7,233 nucleotides of DNA from JAEXNA01 sp050486105 (GCA_050486105.1 JBJHCR010000316.1:1-7233); one strand, 5' to 3'; positions 1 through 6,497 are shown, counted from the stretch's first letter. Program-made: numbers and translations. Notes: generated by a model from the sequence alone, not told the origin.

Positions 1-2034
1 CCACTGACCATTGAGTTGCTGCAAACACGTCTTAACTAAATCTCGGTCCTTGGCCGCCCCGGAGAACCAGAGTGCCCGGGTCCAAGTCACCTGGTTCGGA
101 GTCTTCCTGGCCAGTCCAACGTAACCCTCAGCGATCCTTTGTACGGCGGTTTCCCTATCCATCTGAAGCTCTTCCAAAGCGCTCGTAGCCACTCGAGCGA
201 ACAACTCAGGACTTAGGCTTTCGACGAAGGCCTCAACCTCTTCCGGACTCCCGTGCCAGCGGGGGTAGAGATAAAGGAGCATAGCTTGATATGGAGCAGG
301 CTCGTCGGGATCGATAGCTACGGCCTCCTTCAAGTAGGCACGAACCTCACTTTTTCCCATTCCCAACCCCATACCCAGTGTGATCGCCCTGGCATAGAGT
401 TCAGCATCTTTGGCCGCACCTTGCTCCACGGCTAGGTCCAAGTATTTCTTGGCCAGATTCAAACGTTCATAAAAACCGGCCCATTGTGCCTCGGAAACGT
501 CACGAGCGTAGGCTGCTCCTCTGCTCTCCCAAGCCTCGTCTATCGCCGTCGACACCGAACCGGTCGCCGCTGTGGGGGAAGAAGGATTGATAGTTCTCCA
601 TCGTTCGAAAAGGACAGAGCGGTGAGCGAGGTCGACGTCGGAGAGGGCTTCTGTACTCAAGACGTGGTGCACCAGGGCCATTTTTGAGTTGCCATCGGCA
701 AAGCGTGATTTTCGTTCCCGAAAGGTGTTGGTGATGGCGTCGAGTTCGAGATAAAATTCTCCGCTGAAGAGCTCGCTTAGGTGGAGTTCCAACAGGTCCC
801 GATCTATGTCAAGCCCCTTGGTCTCTGGAGGGCGAGAAGGCAAACTAGGAAAGGCGTCTCTGTCAACCTTGAAGCCTTTCTTCTCCAGAAGATTGCGTTG
901 GAGATAATATTCTGAAGGGCGCCAGACATAGAATTCCACCCTATCTCCTAATTGAGAGAACTTCTGAGCCGCCAACTCGAATTCGCCAGCTTCCATGGCC
1001 GCTTTAGCAACGGCGTTGAGGACAGTCGTCGATTTTGGATACTTGGCTTCCGCCTTGAGAGCGTGGTCTAAGGCTTGAGCTGGTGAACGATGCGCCCCAC
1101 GAACATAGGCTGATTCAATGTTCCGAAAATTCTCCTCGTGCACAACTCCACTGACCCAGTCGAGACCTCTCTCGTGCAACAATCGAGCGTATTGCCCTTC
1201 CAAGCTGTAGTTGGTCGGATCGAACTCTCTTCCGGCCAGAAGAAACCGTTCGGCCTCTTCAAGGGACCCTCGCTCTCGCCGAACTTGATCGATCAGCAAC
1301 GCATACACGTCGGAGTCGGGGCCCAAGGCCACCGCCTCCTCCAGAAACTTTCGAGAATATTTGAGGGGGTCAGCCATGTAGAGCTTGAGCTGGGCGTTAG
1401 TGATCTCCCCAGTCGAAGTCCATCTTCCCTCATCCACCTCCATCAAGAACCGAGCCAAGCCGATCTTCGGGAGTAGGGATTTGGGTCGCGCTTCCATCCA
1501 TTCGAGGAGGCGAATGGATTGCCAAGAAGCCCGATCATTTAATCGAGGAGTCTTGATAGCGTAGTACAGGACCACGGTCTTTCGGGTCCCACAAGTCAAG
1601 GATTCTCGTTGCTGTCGGTAGCGAGCCGCCAAGGTCTCCAACTCATCGTAACGGCGCTCTTCCATCAGCTTTTGCAAGGCAATCACAGTGGCCTTGCTCT
1701 GGGTGGTCTCGGTGAAGACATGCTCTTTTCCCAAAACTGCATTCACGATACGTTGGTCAGCTTTCTGGGAGGCTTCACCCCGCCGACTCTCTGTGAACTT
1801 CGATTTCTGAGCCTGCAACAGTCCTCCGTCCCCCTCACCTTGTTGAGACGGTGTTTGAAAGTTTGCGCTCAGGGTTTTTGAATCGAGAGCGGGCTCGGCA
1901 GTTGGGCTTTGGGCTGGAATGGAGGTGGTCTTCTCCTCCACAGGAACGTCTTCCGGTTTCTCAGGCGGTGGTTGAACACTGCATCCGGAAAAGAGAAAGA
2001 AACAAAGGCTCAGGATAAAGGTCAGTCTCCCCAT
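1..2034 (-). CDS. DUF4034-like, helical-repeat lipoprotein (C-terminus beyond window)
   Basis: The frame is open without a stop from the ATG at 2034 to the window edge, giving the first 678 residues; the stop codon is not seen. Residues 1-17 are a lipoprotein signal peptide (Arg3, then a hydrophobic core ending LFSG) with the lipidation Cys at 18 followed by Ser. In E. coli sorting rules Ser at +2 favours the outer membrane. A Pro/Glu-rich linker follows (about 20-50). Residues about 110-400 are mostly helical and TPR-like, for example LMEERRYDELETLAARY near 123 and ALDHALKAEAKYPKS near 321. Residues about 415-605 look like DUF4034: FRERKSRFADGNSKM near 438, an ERW...NPSSPTA stretch, ESRGAAYA, then PYQAMLLYLYPRWHGSPEE at 581-598. 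No enzymatic function is known for this family and none is visible here. The gene lies 77 bp downstream of the Big_2/FG-GAP lipoprotein gene and is probably co-transcribed with it. The start is chosen for the textbook signal peptide, although its own Shine-Dalgarno is weak. The family call is from memory of conserved motifs; a generic TPR/Sel1 lipoprotein is the alternative. Confidence 0.85.
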   Translation of the reverse strand, partial: MGRLTFILSLCFFLFSGCSVQPPPEKPEDVPVEEKTTSIPAQSPTAEPALDSKTLSANFQTPSQQGEGDGGLLQAQKSKFTESRRGEASQKADQRIVNAVLGKEHVFTETTQSKATVIALQKLMEERRYDELETLAARYRQQRESLTCGTRKTVVLYYAIKTPRLNDRASWQSIRLLEWMEARPKSLLPKIGLARFLMEVDEGRWTSTGEITNAQLKLYMADPLKYSRKFLEEAVALGPDSDVYALLIDQVRRERGSLEEAERFLLAGREFDPTNYSLEGQYARLLHERGLDWVSGVVHEENFRNIESAYVRGAHRSPAQALDHALKAEAKYPKSTTVLNAVAKAAMEAGEFELAAQKFSQLGDRVEFYVWRPSEYYLQRNLLEKKGFKVDRDAFPSLPSRPPETKGLDIDRDLLELHLSELFSGEFYLELDAITNTFRERKSRFADGNSKMALVHHVLSTEALSDVDLAHRSVLFERWRTINPSSPTAATGSVSTAIDEAWESRGAAYARDVSEAQWAGFYERLNLAKKYLDLAVEQGAAKDAELYARAITLGMGLGMGKSEVRAYLKEAVAIDPDEPAPYQAMLLYLYPRWHGSPEEVEAFVESLSPELFARVATSALEELQMDRETAVQRIAEGYVGLARKTPNQVTWTRALWFSGAAKDRDLVKTCLQQLNGQW

Positions 2035-2101
2035 AATACAAGCTCGTTCGACATCTGAGCGGCACCTCCGCCTTAGAACCAGATAGGAAAAGACGCATCA
2101 T
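1961..2101 (-). CDS. possible 46-aa ORF overlapping the lipoprotein start
   Basis: A short ORF begins with two consecutive ATGs (2101 and 2098) just 10 bp after the stop codon of the large upstream lipoprotein gene. It is preceded by a perfect AGGAGG (2113-2108) six bases from the first ATG. It reads MMRLFLSGSKAEVPL and so on, ends with TGA at 1963-1961, and overlaps the first 74 bp of the DUF4034-like lipoprotein gene in another frame. The product has no recognisable domain, signal peptide or membrane segment. It may be a real small protein, a device for delivering ribosomes to the next gene, or a sign that the true lipoprotein start lies here and that one base differs in the GGGG run at 2032-2029. 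Low confidence as a protein gene. Confidence 0.2.
   Translation of the reverse strand: MMRLFLSGSKAEVPLRCRTSLYYGETDLYPEPLFLSLFRMQCSTTA
2022..2069 (-). promoter_or_regulatory. Shine-Dalgarno plus 10-codon mini-ORF overlapping the lipoprotein ATG
   Basis: GGAGGTG (2069-2063) is followed after eight bases by an ATG at 2054. That opens a 10-codon ORF (MSNELVLWGD) ending in TGA at 2024-2022, so its last codons overlap the lipoprotein ATG at 2034-2032 in a different frame. A ribosome ending here would be about 10 bases past the lipoprotein start, close enough for termination-reinitiation. For the lipoprotein itself GGAGGTG is 28 bases away, too far for normal initiation; only a GAG about eight bases before its ATG is near. 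A role in translational coupling is inference. Confidence 0.35.
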
Positions 2102-2107
2102 TTTGAG

Positions 2108-2113
2108 CCTCCT
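2108..2113 (-). promoter_or_regulatory. strong Shine-Dalgarno (AGGAGG) in the lipoprotein gene junction
   Basis: AGGAGG overlaps the TAG stop of the upstream lipoprotein gene and lies six bases before an ATG at 2101. It is the best ribosome binding site in the junction, yet it serves a frame different from the DUF4034-like lipoprotein, whose ATG is 73 bases further on. The motif is seen directly; its function is inferred. Confidence 0.5.
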
Positions 2114-5100
2114 AAGCGGTGCCCAAAACGATGATGGTGACCCTGGTTTCGATCCCGGTTTCTGGGTCGGTGGCAATGAGTTCAGCGCTTCCCTCTTCTA
2201 GGAAGGTTCCCACCCCGTCGGAGGTGACGGTGAAAATGTCTTCATCGCTCGAGGACCATTCCATCCTCCCGCTGACATCGCTCTGACTCCCGTCGGAGAA
2301 GCTCCCCACCGCTTCGAAGATTGCCCCGTTGGAGAAGAAGACGGCATAGGTGTTATCCTGCTGGAGGTTCGTAATGGTCAGTTCGGTCAGCACCGGGGGG
2401 AGGATTTGGATGGTCGTTTCACCGGCAATCCCGTCCTTCACGGCCCGAACCGTCACCGAACCCGGACTTGAGCCGGTGAGCACGCCCCCCGCACTGATGC
2501 TCGCCAGGTTTTCCGGGGTCACCGACCACTGCACGGAGTTCGTTAAATTCTGCTCCTTCCCGCCGGCGAACATACCGGTCGCCGACATCTGGAGCTGAAG
2601 TCCGGCGGCCACCGAATCCTCCGAACCGGTGACCCTGACTTCGGTGAGTTGGTCGAGATCCGGATTGATGCGGACAGGGAGAGTTTGCCTGAGTCCAGAG
2701 GAGTGGATGGCCACGATGTTGGCAGAACCCGAGCTTCCCACCGCTCTTGCCACTCCGTTGGCATCGACCTGAACGGCCTGGGGCCGGTCGGAGAAAAATT
2801 GAAGCTGAGTGGGACTCAAGTCCACCTCACCTCGGTCGCTCCAGAATCCGGTGACCGACAGACTTCGAGACTCTCCCGGAGCAAGGTCCAGGGAAGACTG
2901 TTGAAAGCCGAGAGCCAGCAGCACCGGTCTCACCAACCGAAAATCCAAGTCTATACTGACCGAACGGTCCCATGACTGACTGAATGCGGTGACTCTCACC
3001 GACCCTCCGGTGGCTGAGGACCTCACTAATCCTTTGCCGTCCACTCCTGCGACAGCCGAATCGGAACTGCTCCACGAGAGGTCGCTCAGCTCTCCTTCAG
3101 AACCGTCGGAGTACTGCGCCAGGGCCCTAAGTTGAAGGCGGTTCCCGGCTTCAACTTCAGCGCTTGTCGGAATCATCCTCAGGCTCAGCACGGAACGCCA
3201 CACCAGATCGGAAACGTAGCGGAGTACGCCCTCGGTGAATAATCCGTTGCCGTCGATCACCCTCACCACCGAATCAGGACGATTGATGACCCGATTCCAC
3301 TCGGTCTCGTCTGTGGGAAGCGGTAACACGCGTACCAACCCCTTTTCCCCCGCACGGTTGGACACCTGGATGCTCATCCTACTATCCTGAAACTCCCAGT
3401 CGACCCGTTCGGTGACATCGAGCAGAAGGCCGCTAGGATACCGAGCAAAGCAGCGCAGTGCGAAGGTGGAATCCGGAAGAAATTCCGCTCCGGGCGGAAC
3501 CAGGTAGAGTTCGACGGCGCTCTCAGGCAGGTTCACCACCACCTCACCTCGTCCTAGTCCGCCCAGATATCTGGCTTGCACCATACCCCGTCCCGACTTC
3601 AAGGCCTCCAGGATTCCTGATCTTGCCACCCCTCGACTGCGCGCCACAAGACCGTTTTCTGGGAGCAAGAGTTCTGCGTTCTCGGTGACGTCAACAGTGG
3701 AACCGTCGTCGAAGTCGGCCACCACGCGAATCTCTCCGACGGGTTCCGTCTCCGTCAGCTCCAAGTAATCGGGAACCACCCTCAAGCGGGTCAGCCCGGC
3801 GATGCTGCTCACTACCCTGGCTCGCGCCCTCAAGGGCACTCCTTCGCCGCGCGGGGCCGCGACCCTGAGGTCAAATCCTCGATCCATCTCAGTGCGACCC
3901 AACTCCTCACCCGTTCTCCCATCCAGGAGCAGAAAGGTGGCCGACTCAGGCGAAGCCACCAGAAAACCCGCGTCCGAACTCTCCCAAGGTCTCTGGGAAA
4001 CGGCCAGCGAGTCGAGGAGAGTCTCCGGTTCCACTGGTGGCAGCCTAAACTCTCGAAGTCGCTGCGTACCCAGAAGCGGACGCAAATACGCCGACAACCG
4101 GCCCTCCTCACCCCCCGCCGCCAGAAGAAGCAAGCTGCCATCCCCGGAAAATGGGGCCAATTGAACCTGAACCCCACCGGCATGGTTCGGCGGGAAGGCC
4201 AGACTGCGATGCTGAAAACTCAGGATAAAGAAGAGCAACTCACCTTGACTGAGGAACACCGGATCTATTCGATACACCTGGACTTCAGGTCCCCCTCCGC
4301 TTCCGGCCCCCAAGGCCAACCAACGGGTTCCGGCAGCATCGGAGGCGGCACTGATGTGCCCTCCCCGTGCAAAGTTGCTGCTCGCTTCGGCAGGGAAGGG
4401 AACCAAGAAAGGTCGGAACACCGAGGTGGCCAGGTCCCGCCCGAGAAAGGCATAGAGTTGAGGGGCTCGCCAAGGAGAGAAGACGGCCATAAGCAGGTCT
4501 TCGTGTCCGTCGTCGTTCAGATCAAGCTTGGTGACGCTAAGAAGAGCGTCCTCCCCTATAACTCCACCGAGTGATGATTCCCCTACTAGCGCTCCGGCCC
4601 GGTCCAGAATACGGAGCTTGCATGGTGAGCCTGAGTCGAAAATCACCACCTCGTCATGCCCGTCCAGATTGACATCTAGGGCTAGTAGTGCCAACGGTTT
4701 TTCTGAGGAGGCGATGGGCTGGCCGATGCCGCTTCCTCCCACTAGGGGATAAAGGCTGAGAGTCCGATCGCCGGCTACCGCGAGTTGAGGCTTCCCGGTC
4801 GGCAAGGCCGCTTCGACCTCCAATGAGAACTGTTCGGATCGCCCATCAACCCGGCCCTTACGGCTTGGCAGGTTCTGGATCTGAAGAAGGTCGGGGTCCT
4901 CACTCGACCAAGTCACGAACTCGGTGATCTCTACCTCCGACCCGTCCTGTAGGCGACCATAGGCCTGAAGCTGCCCCGTTCCACCCGGACCGATCCGAAG
5001 AACCGGAGGAGAGATCCGAATCTCGTCTATGCTCTCATACAGATTATCGAAAGGAGGAGAAGTGATCACCACCACCTCGCTGCGAGGAACCACCACCGGC

Positions 5101-5462
5101 ACCACCGCAACCCCGAGCCTTTCCGTTGACAGCCGTTCAAAGTATTCCAACCGAAGGCTGCTGACTTCGGTGGGAACCCCCCCGAGAACAAGCTCCGGGG
5201 TCATTTCCACCTCCAGAGGCCCATAGAAGAGCCGACCATCGGCGGTATAACCACTCACTCGTAGTCTTTCGACATTACCGGGAATGAGGGTACCCCGGCC
5301 AAGCAGGGGCTCTAAGTCGAACGCGATCACCACCTGGCCGGTTTCCAACTCTCCGGTGGAGGCCAAACCGGCAGGGGTTTGAGAGAAAGCAAACTCTTCT
5401 CGTGAGCTTCCACATCCCAAAAATCCTACTAGGACAAAACACAAGAGAGCAATTCTCGACAT
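2112..5462 (-). CDS. large Big_2 / FG-GAP propeller lipoprotein, 1116 aa
   Basis: The signal peptide has Arg3, a hydrophobic core and FLGC, with the lipidated Cys at 17, so the protein is anchored in the outer membrane or at the surface. Residues about 24-140 form a beta-rich domain of no named family. Big_2-like Ig domains then occur at about 144-215, 557-645, 649-748, 757-838, 847-931, 939-1020 and 1024-1112; typical marks are FSDGSQ-type strands followed by WSSSD. Between the first and second lies a propeller-like region (about 223-550) resembling FG-GAP/VCBS repeats: LDVNLDGHDE at 262-271 and LDLNDDGHED at 313-322 are EF-hand-like calcium loops, and GAGSGGGPEVQVY near 385 is typical of the repeat. 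Such proteins usually serve adhesion, surface layers or matrix contact; the ligand here is unknown. An in-frame TGA two codons upstream fixes the ATG as the first possible start, with GAGG (5470-5467) only four bases before it. The last three domains are closest to canonical Big_2 and the middle ones are diverged. The next gene in the same direction encodes another lipoprotein, 77 bp away. Confidence 0.92.
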   Translation of the reverse strand: MSRIALLCFVLVGFLGCGSSREEFAFSQTPAGLASTGELETGQVVIAFDLEPLLGRGTLIPGNVERLRVSGYTADGRLFYGPLEVEMTPELVLGGVPTEVSSLRLEYFERLSTERLGVAVVPVVVPRSEVVVITSPPFDNLYESIDEIRISPPVLRIGPGGTGQLQAYGRLQDGSEVEITEFVTWSSEDPDLLQIQNLPSRKGRVDGRSEQFSLEVEAALPTGKPQLAVAGDRTLSLYPLVGGSGIGQPIASSEKPLALLALDVNLDGHDEVVIFDSGSPCKLRILDRAGALVGESSLGGVIGEDALLSVTKLDLNDDGHEDLLMAVFSPWRAPQLYAFLGRDLATSVFRPFLVPFPAEASSNFARGGHISAASDAAGTRWLALGAGSGGGPEVQVYRIDPVFLSQGELLFFILSFQHRSLAFPPNHAGGVQVQLAPFSGDGSLLLLAAGGEEGRLSAYLRPLLGTQRLREFRLPPVEPETLLDSLAVSQRPWESSDAGFLVASPESATFLLLDGRTGEELGRTEMDRGFDLRVAAPRGEGVPLRARARVVSSIAGLTRLRVVPDYLELTETEPVGEIRVVADFDDGSTVDVTENAELLLPENGLVARSRGVARSGILEALKSGRGMVQARYLGGLGRGEVVVNLPESAVELYLVPPGAEFLPDSTFALRCFARYPSGLLLDVTERVDWEFQDSRMSIQVSNRAGEKGLVRVLPLPTDETEWNRVINRPDSVVRVIDGNGLFTEGVLRYVSDLVWRSVLSLRMIPTSAEVEAGNRLQLRALAQYSDGSEGELSDLSWSSSDSAVAGVDGKGLVRSSATGGSVRVTAFSQSWDRSVSIDLDFRLVRPVLLALGFQQSSLDLAPGESRSLSVTGFWSDRGEVDLSPTQLQFFSDRPQAVQVDANGVARAVGSSGSANIVAIHSSGLRQTLPVRINPDLDQLTEVRVTGSEDSVAAGLQLQMSATGMFAGGKEQNLTNSVQWSVTPENLASISAGGVLTGSSPGSVTVRAVKDGIAGETTIQILPPVLTELTITNLQQDNTYAVFFSNGAIFEAVGSFSDGSQSDVSGRMEWSSSDEDIFTVTSDGVGTFLEEGSAELIATDPETGIETRVTIIVLGTA

Positions 5463-5513
5463 AAAACCTCAATGACAGTGATGTGTTCAACTCGGGGAGC
5501 CGCCGACTTTCGA

Positions 5514-5596
5514 CGATAACCCGAAGCGCGGCGCGTTTCTGTCGGAAGGCCTAAACCCCTCCCTAGAATCTTCGAAAGCCTGAAAAGAGGTTATCG
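5514..5596. repeat. 8-bp inverted repeat with arms 67 bp apart
   Basis: CGATAACC at 5514-5521 is the exact reverse complement of GGTTATCG at 5589-5596. Both arms lie in the probable leader or promoter zone of the large lipoprotein gene, 52 to 134 bp before its start. It could be paired operator half-sites, a long-range stem in the leader RNA, or chance; an 8-bp match over this distance is not strong evidence. Confidence 0.3.
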
Positions 5597-5623
5597 CTCC
5601 TGTCTTTGGCCCTAACCAATCTT

Positions 5624-5651
5624 CCTATACACAGGTTCTCCAGCATCCCAA
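5624..5651 (-). promoter_or_regulatory. weak sigma-70-like promoter candidate for the lipoprotein operon
   Basis: On the minus strand TTGGGA (5651-5646) and TATAGG (5629-5624) are 16 bases apart, each matching four of six consensus positions. Transcription from here would leave a leader of about 155 bases before the lipoprotein ATG at 5462, and it would contain both arms of the inverted repeat. It is the best pair I found in this gap for that direction, but it is weak. Confidence 0.2.
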
Positions 5652-5697
5652 GTTCGAACCAGCAGCGAATCAAGGATTAGGGACTTTTCCTGGTGAT

Positions 5698-5723
5698 GGG
5701 CACGAGGGGAGGGGGACACTGGG
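5698..5723 (+). other. four-run G-tract, putative G-quadruplex
   Basis: Four G runs of 3, 4, 5 and 3 bases are separated by loops of 5, 1 and 5 bases (CACGA, A, ACACT). This fits the usual G3+N1-7 quadruplex rule on the plus strand. The tract ends four bases before the -35 box of the vapBC promoter, on its non-template strand, so folding could affect promoter access. The pattern is seen directly; folding in the cell is inference. Confidence 0.5.
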
Positions 5724-5727
5724 CACC

Positions 5728-5756
5728 TTTACATCACGTCATCATAGCACTACAAT
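5728..5756 (+). promoter_or_regulatory. near-consensus sigma-70 promoter of vapBC
   Basis: TTTACA (5728-5733) and TACAAT (5751-5756) are separated by exactly 17 bases; each hexamer matches the sigma-70 consensus at five of six positions. Transcription would start about six to eight bases after the -10 box, at 5762-5764, which is the ATG of the antitoxin gene. No Shine-Dalgarno precedes that ATG, which agrees with a leaderless transcript. Confidence 0.7.
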
Positions 5757-5759
5757 GAC
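5738..5759. promoter_or_regulatory. candidate VapB operator (inverted repeat over the -10 box)
   Basis: GTCAT (5738-5742) and ATGAC (5755-5759) are exact inverted copies spaced by 12 bases and cover the -10 box of the vapBC promoter. Ribbon-helix-helix antitoxins usually repress their own promoter by binding such repeats. The arms are only 5 bp long, so this may be chance. Confidence 0.3.
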
Positions 5760-5762
5760 ATA

Positions 5763-5987
5763 ATGAGGACCACACTCAACATTGATGACGACATCTTGCA
5801 GGTTGCTCGCAGTCTTGCCGAAGCTCGCAAGATTAGTGTCGGTCAGGCTTTGTCGGACCTGGCTCGAAAGGGCCTTCGCTCCAGCCGCCCGAGCGTGAGC
5901 GAAGAGGGGATTCCCGTCTTCTCTGTTCAGCCGAACGACCCGCCTGTCACCCCTGAGATGATCCGAAAAGCTATGGAAGAATGGTGA
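5763..5987 (+). CDS. vapB: VapB-type ribbon-helix-helix antitoxin
   Basis: The 74-residue protein opens with a ribbon-helix-helix fold: the strand MRTTLNID, helix DDILQVARSLAEARK, the turn ISVG, and helix QALSDLARKGL (residues about 1-38). This N-terminal part should dimerise and bind the promoter. The tail (about 45-74), with the pattern GIPVFSV then PVTPEMIRKAMEEW, is typical of VapB antitoxins that wrap around and block the PIN toxin. Its stop overlaps the start of the toxin gene by 7 bp (ATGGTGA), the usual arrangement that couples translation of the two. The ATG has no Shine-Dalgarno and lies at the predicted transcription start. The family assignment is firm; the exact VapB subfamily is not. 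Confidence 0.9.
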   Translation: MRTTLNIDDDILQVARSLAEARKISVGQALSDLARKGLRSSRPSVSEEGIPVFSVQPNDPPVTPEMIRKAMEEW

Positions 5988-6433
5988 AGCTCCTCGATGT
6001 CAACCTTCTTATTGCCCTAGCCTGGCCTACTCATCTTCATCACCGAGCTGCCCAAAAGTGGTTCAATCAGAACAAACACTCCGGATGGGCAACCTGCTCC
6101 TTTACGGAGGTAGCCTTCGTTCGACTATCCTCGAACCCGAAAATATTTCCCACCGCACCGAGCCCAGGCGATGTCCTGTCTGTGCTAAAGATGCTTCGAA
6201 GACTCGACGGACATCAATTCCTGCGAGATGAGGTCACACTGACAGATAGCCCATATTCTGAACTGCTGTCCAATCACAACCAGGTCACCGACGCTCATCT
6301 TCTCACTCTTGCTTTGGCACATAAGGCAACTCTAGTGAGCTTCGACAAAGGCTTAGCTCGCCTGCTTCCCTTATCAGGAAACTGCCAGGTTCTCGAAGTT
6401 CTCGAACTCAGCAGCGAAAAGGAATTGAGTTGA
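5981..6433 (+). CDS. vapC: VapC-type PIN-domain ribonuclease toxin
   Basis: This 150-residue PIN-domain protein begins MVKLLDVNLLIALAWP, a hallmark of a large VapC branch, followed by HHRAAQKWF, WATCSFTEVAFVRLSSNP, VTDAHLLTLA and LVSFDKGL. The acidic residues expected to hold the Mg2+ or Mn2+ ion of the nuclease site are all present: Asp6, Glu43, Asp104 and Asp122, so the toxin is probably active. VapC toxins cleave RNA, often tRNA or rRNA, in the cytoplasm when the antitoxin is degraded; the target here cannot be read from sequence. The start overlaps the antitoxin stop and has GGAAGA directly against it, so translation most likely depends on coupling. Length is normal for the family. Hand counts of sampled lines give about 51 percent G+C, below most neighbours, a mild hint of horizontal transfer. 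Confidence 0.93.
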   Translation: MVKLLDVNLLIALAWPTHLHHRAAQKWFNQNKHSGWATCSFTEVAFVRLSSNPKIFPTAPSPGDVLSVLKMLRRLDGHQFLRDEVTLTDSPYSELLSNHNQVTDAHLLTLALAHKATLVSFDKGLARLLPLSGNCQVLEVLELSSEKELS

Positions 6434-6473
6434 CCATCCAAGCATCCAAGTCACAACTTTTCCCGACGAAGGC

Positions 6474-6497
6474 GTTCCAGGTCAGGGAACTTTGTCT
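6474..6497 (+). terminator. weak hairpin with T-rich tail after vapC
   Basis: GTTCC (6474-6478) and GGAAC (6486-6490) form a 5-bp stem with a 7-base loop, followed by TTTGTCT. It sits 41 bp after the toxin stop, where a terminator would be expected, but the stem is short and the T tract is broken, so termination may be inefficient or absent. Confidence 0.25.

Larger units (their letters stand above)
5463..5762. other. 300-bp divergent intergenic region
   Basis: This stretch separates the leftward lipoprotein genes from the rightward toxin-antitoxin pair and must hold the promoters of both. I see no coding ORF with a plausible start, no tRNA and no insertion sequence end. The 8-bp inverted repeat, the minus-strand promoter candidate, the G-tract, the vapBC promoter and its inverted repeat are listed separately; the rest shows nothing I can interpret. 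Confidence 0.7.

Noticed and set aside
1138..1476. 112-aa plus-strand frame within the DUF4034-like gene
   Set aside because: The minus-strand lipoprotein frame is continuous through it with helical-repeat composition, so this is a shadow.
3830..4183. 117-aa minus-strand open frame and overlapping plus-strand frame at 3802-4164
   Set aside because: Both overlap the propeller region of the large lipoprotein in other frames; they are rich in Arg, Trp and Pro with no fold-like pattern.
4161..4574. 137-aa open frame on the plus strand inside the large lipoprotein gene
   Set aside because: It lies antisense to a clear FG-GAP region, has no recognisable domain and its composition is that of a codon-bias shadow.
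5275..5490. 71-aa minus-strand frame overlapping the start of the large lipoprotein
   Set aside because: It begins at a TTG in another frame without a ribosome binding site and overlaps the signal peptide region of the real gene.
5651..5671. GTTCGAACC stretch resembling a tRNA T-loop
   Set aside because: The flanking bases do not pair as a T-arm on either strand and no acceptor, D or anticodon arm fits around it.
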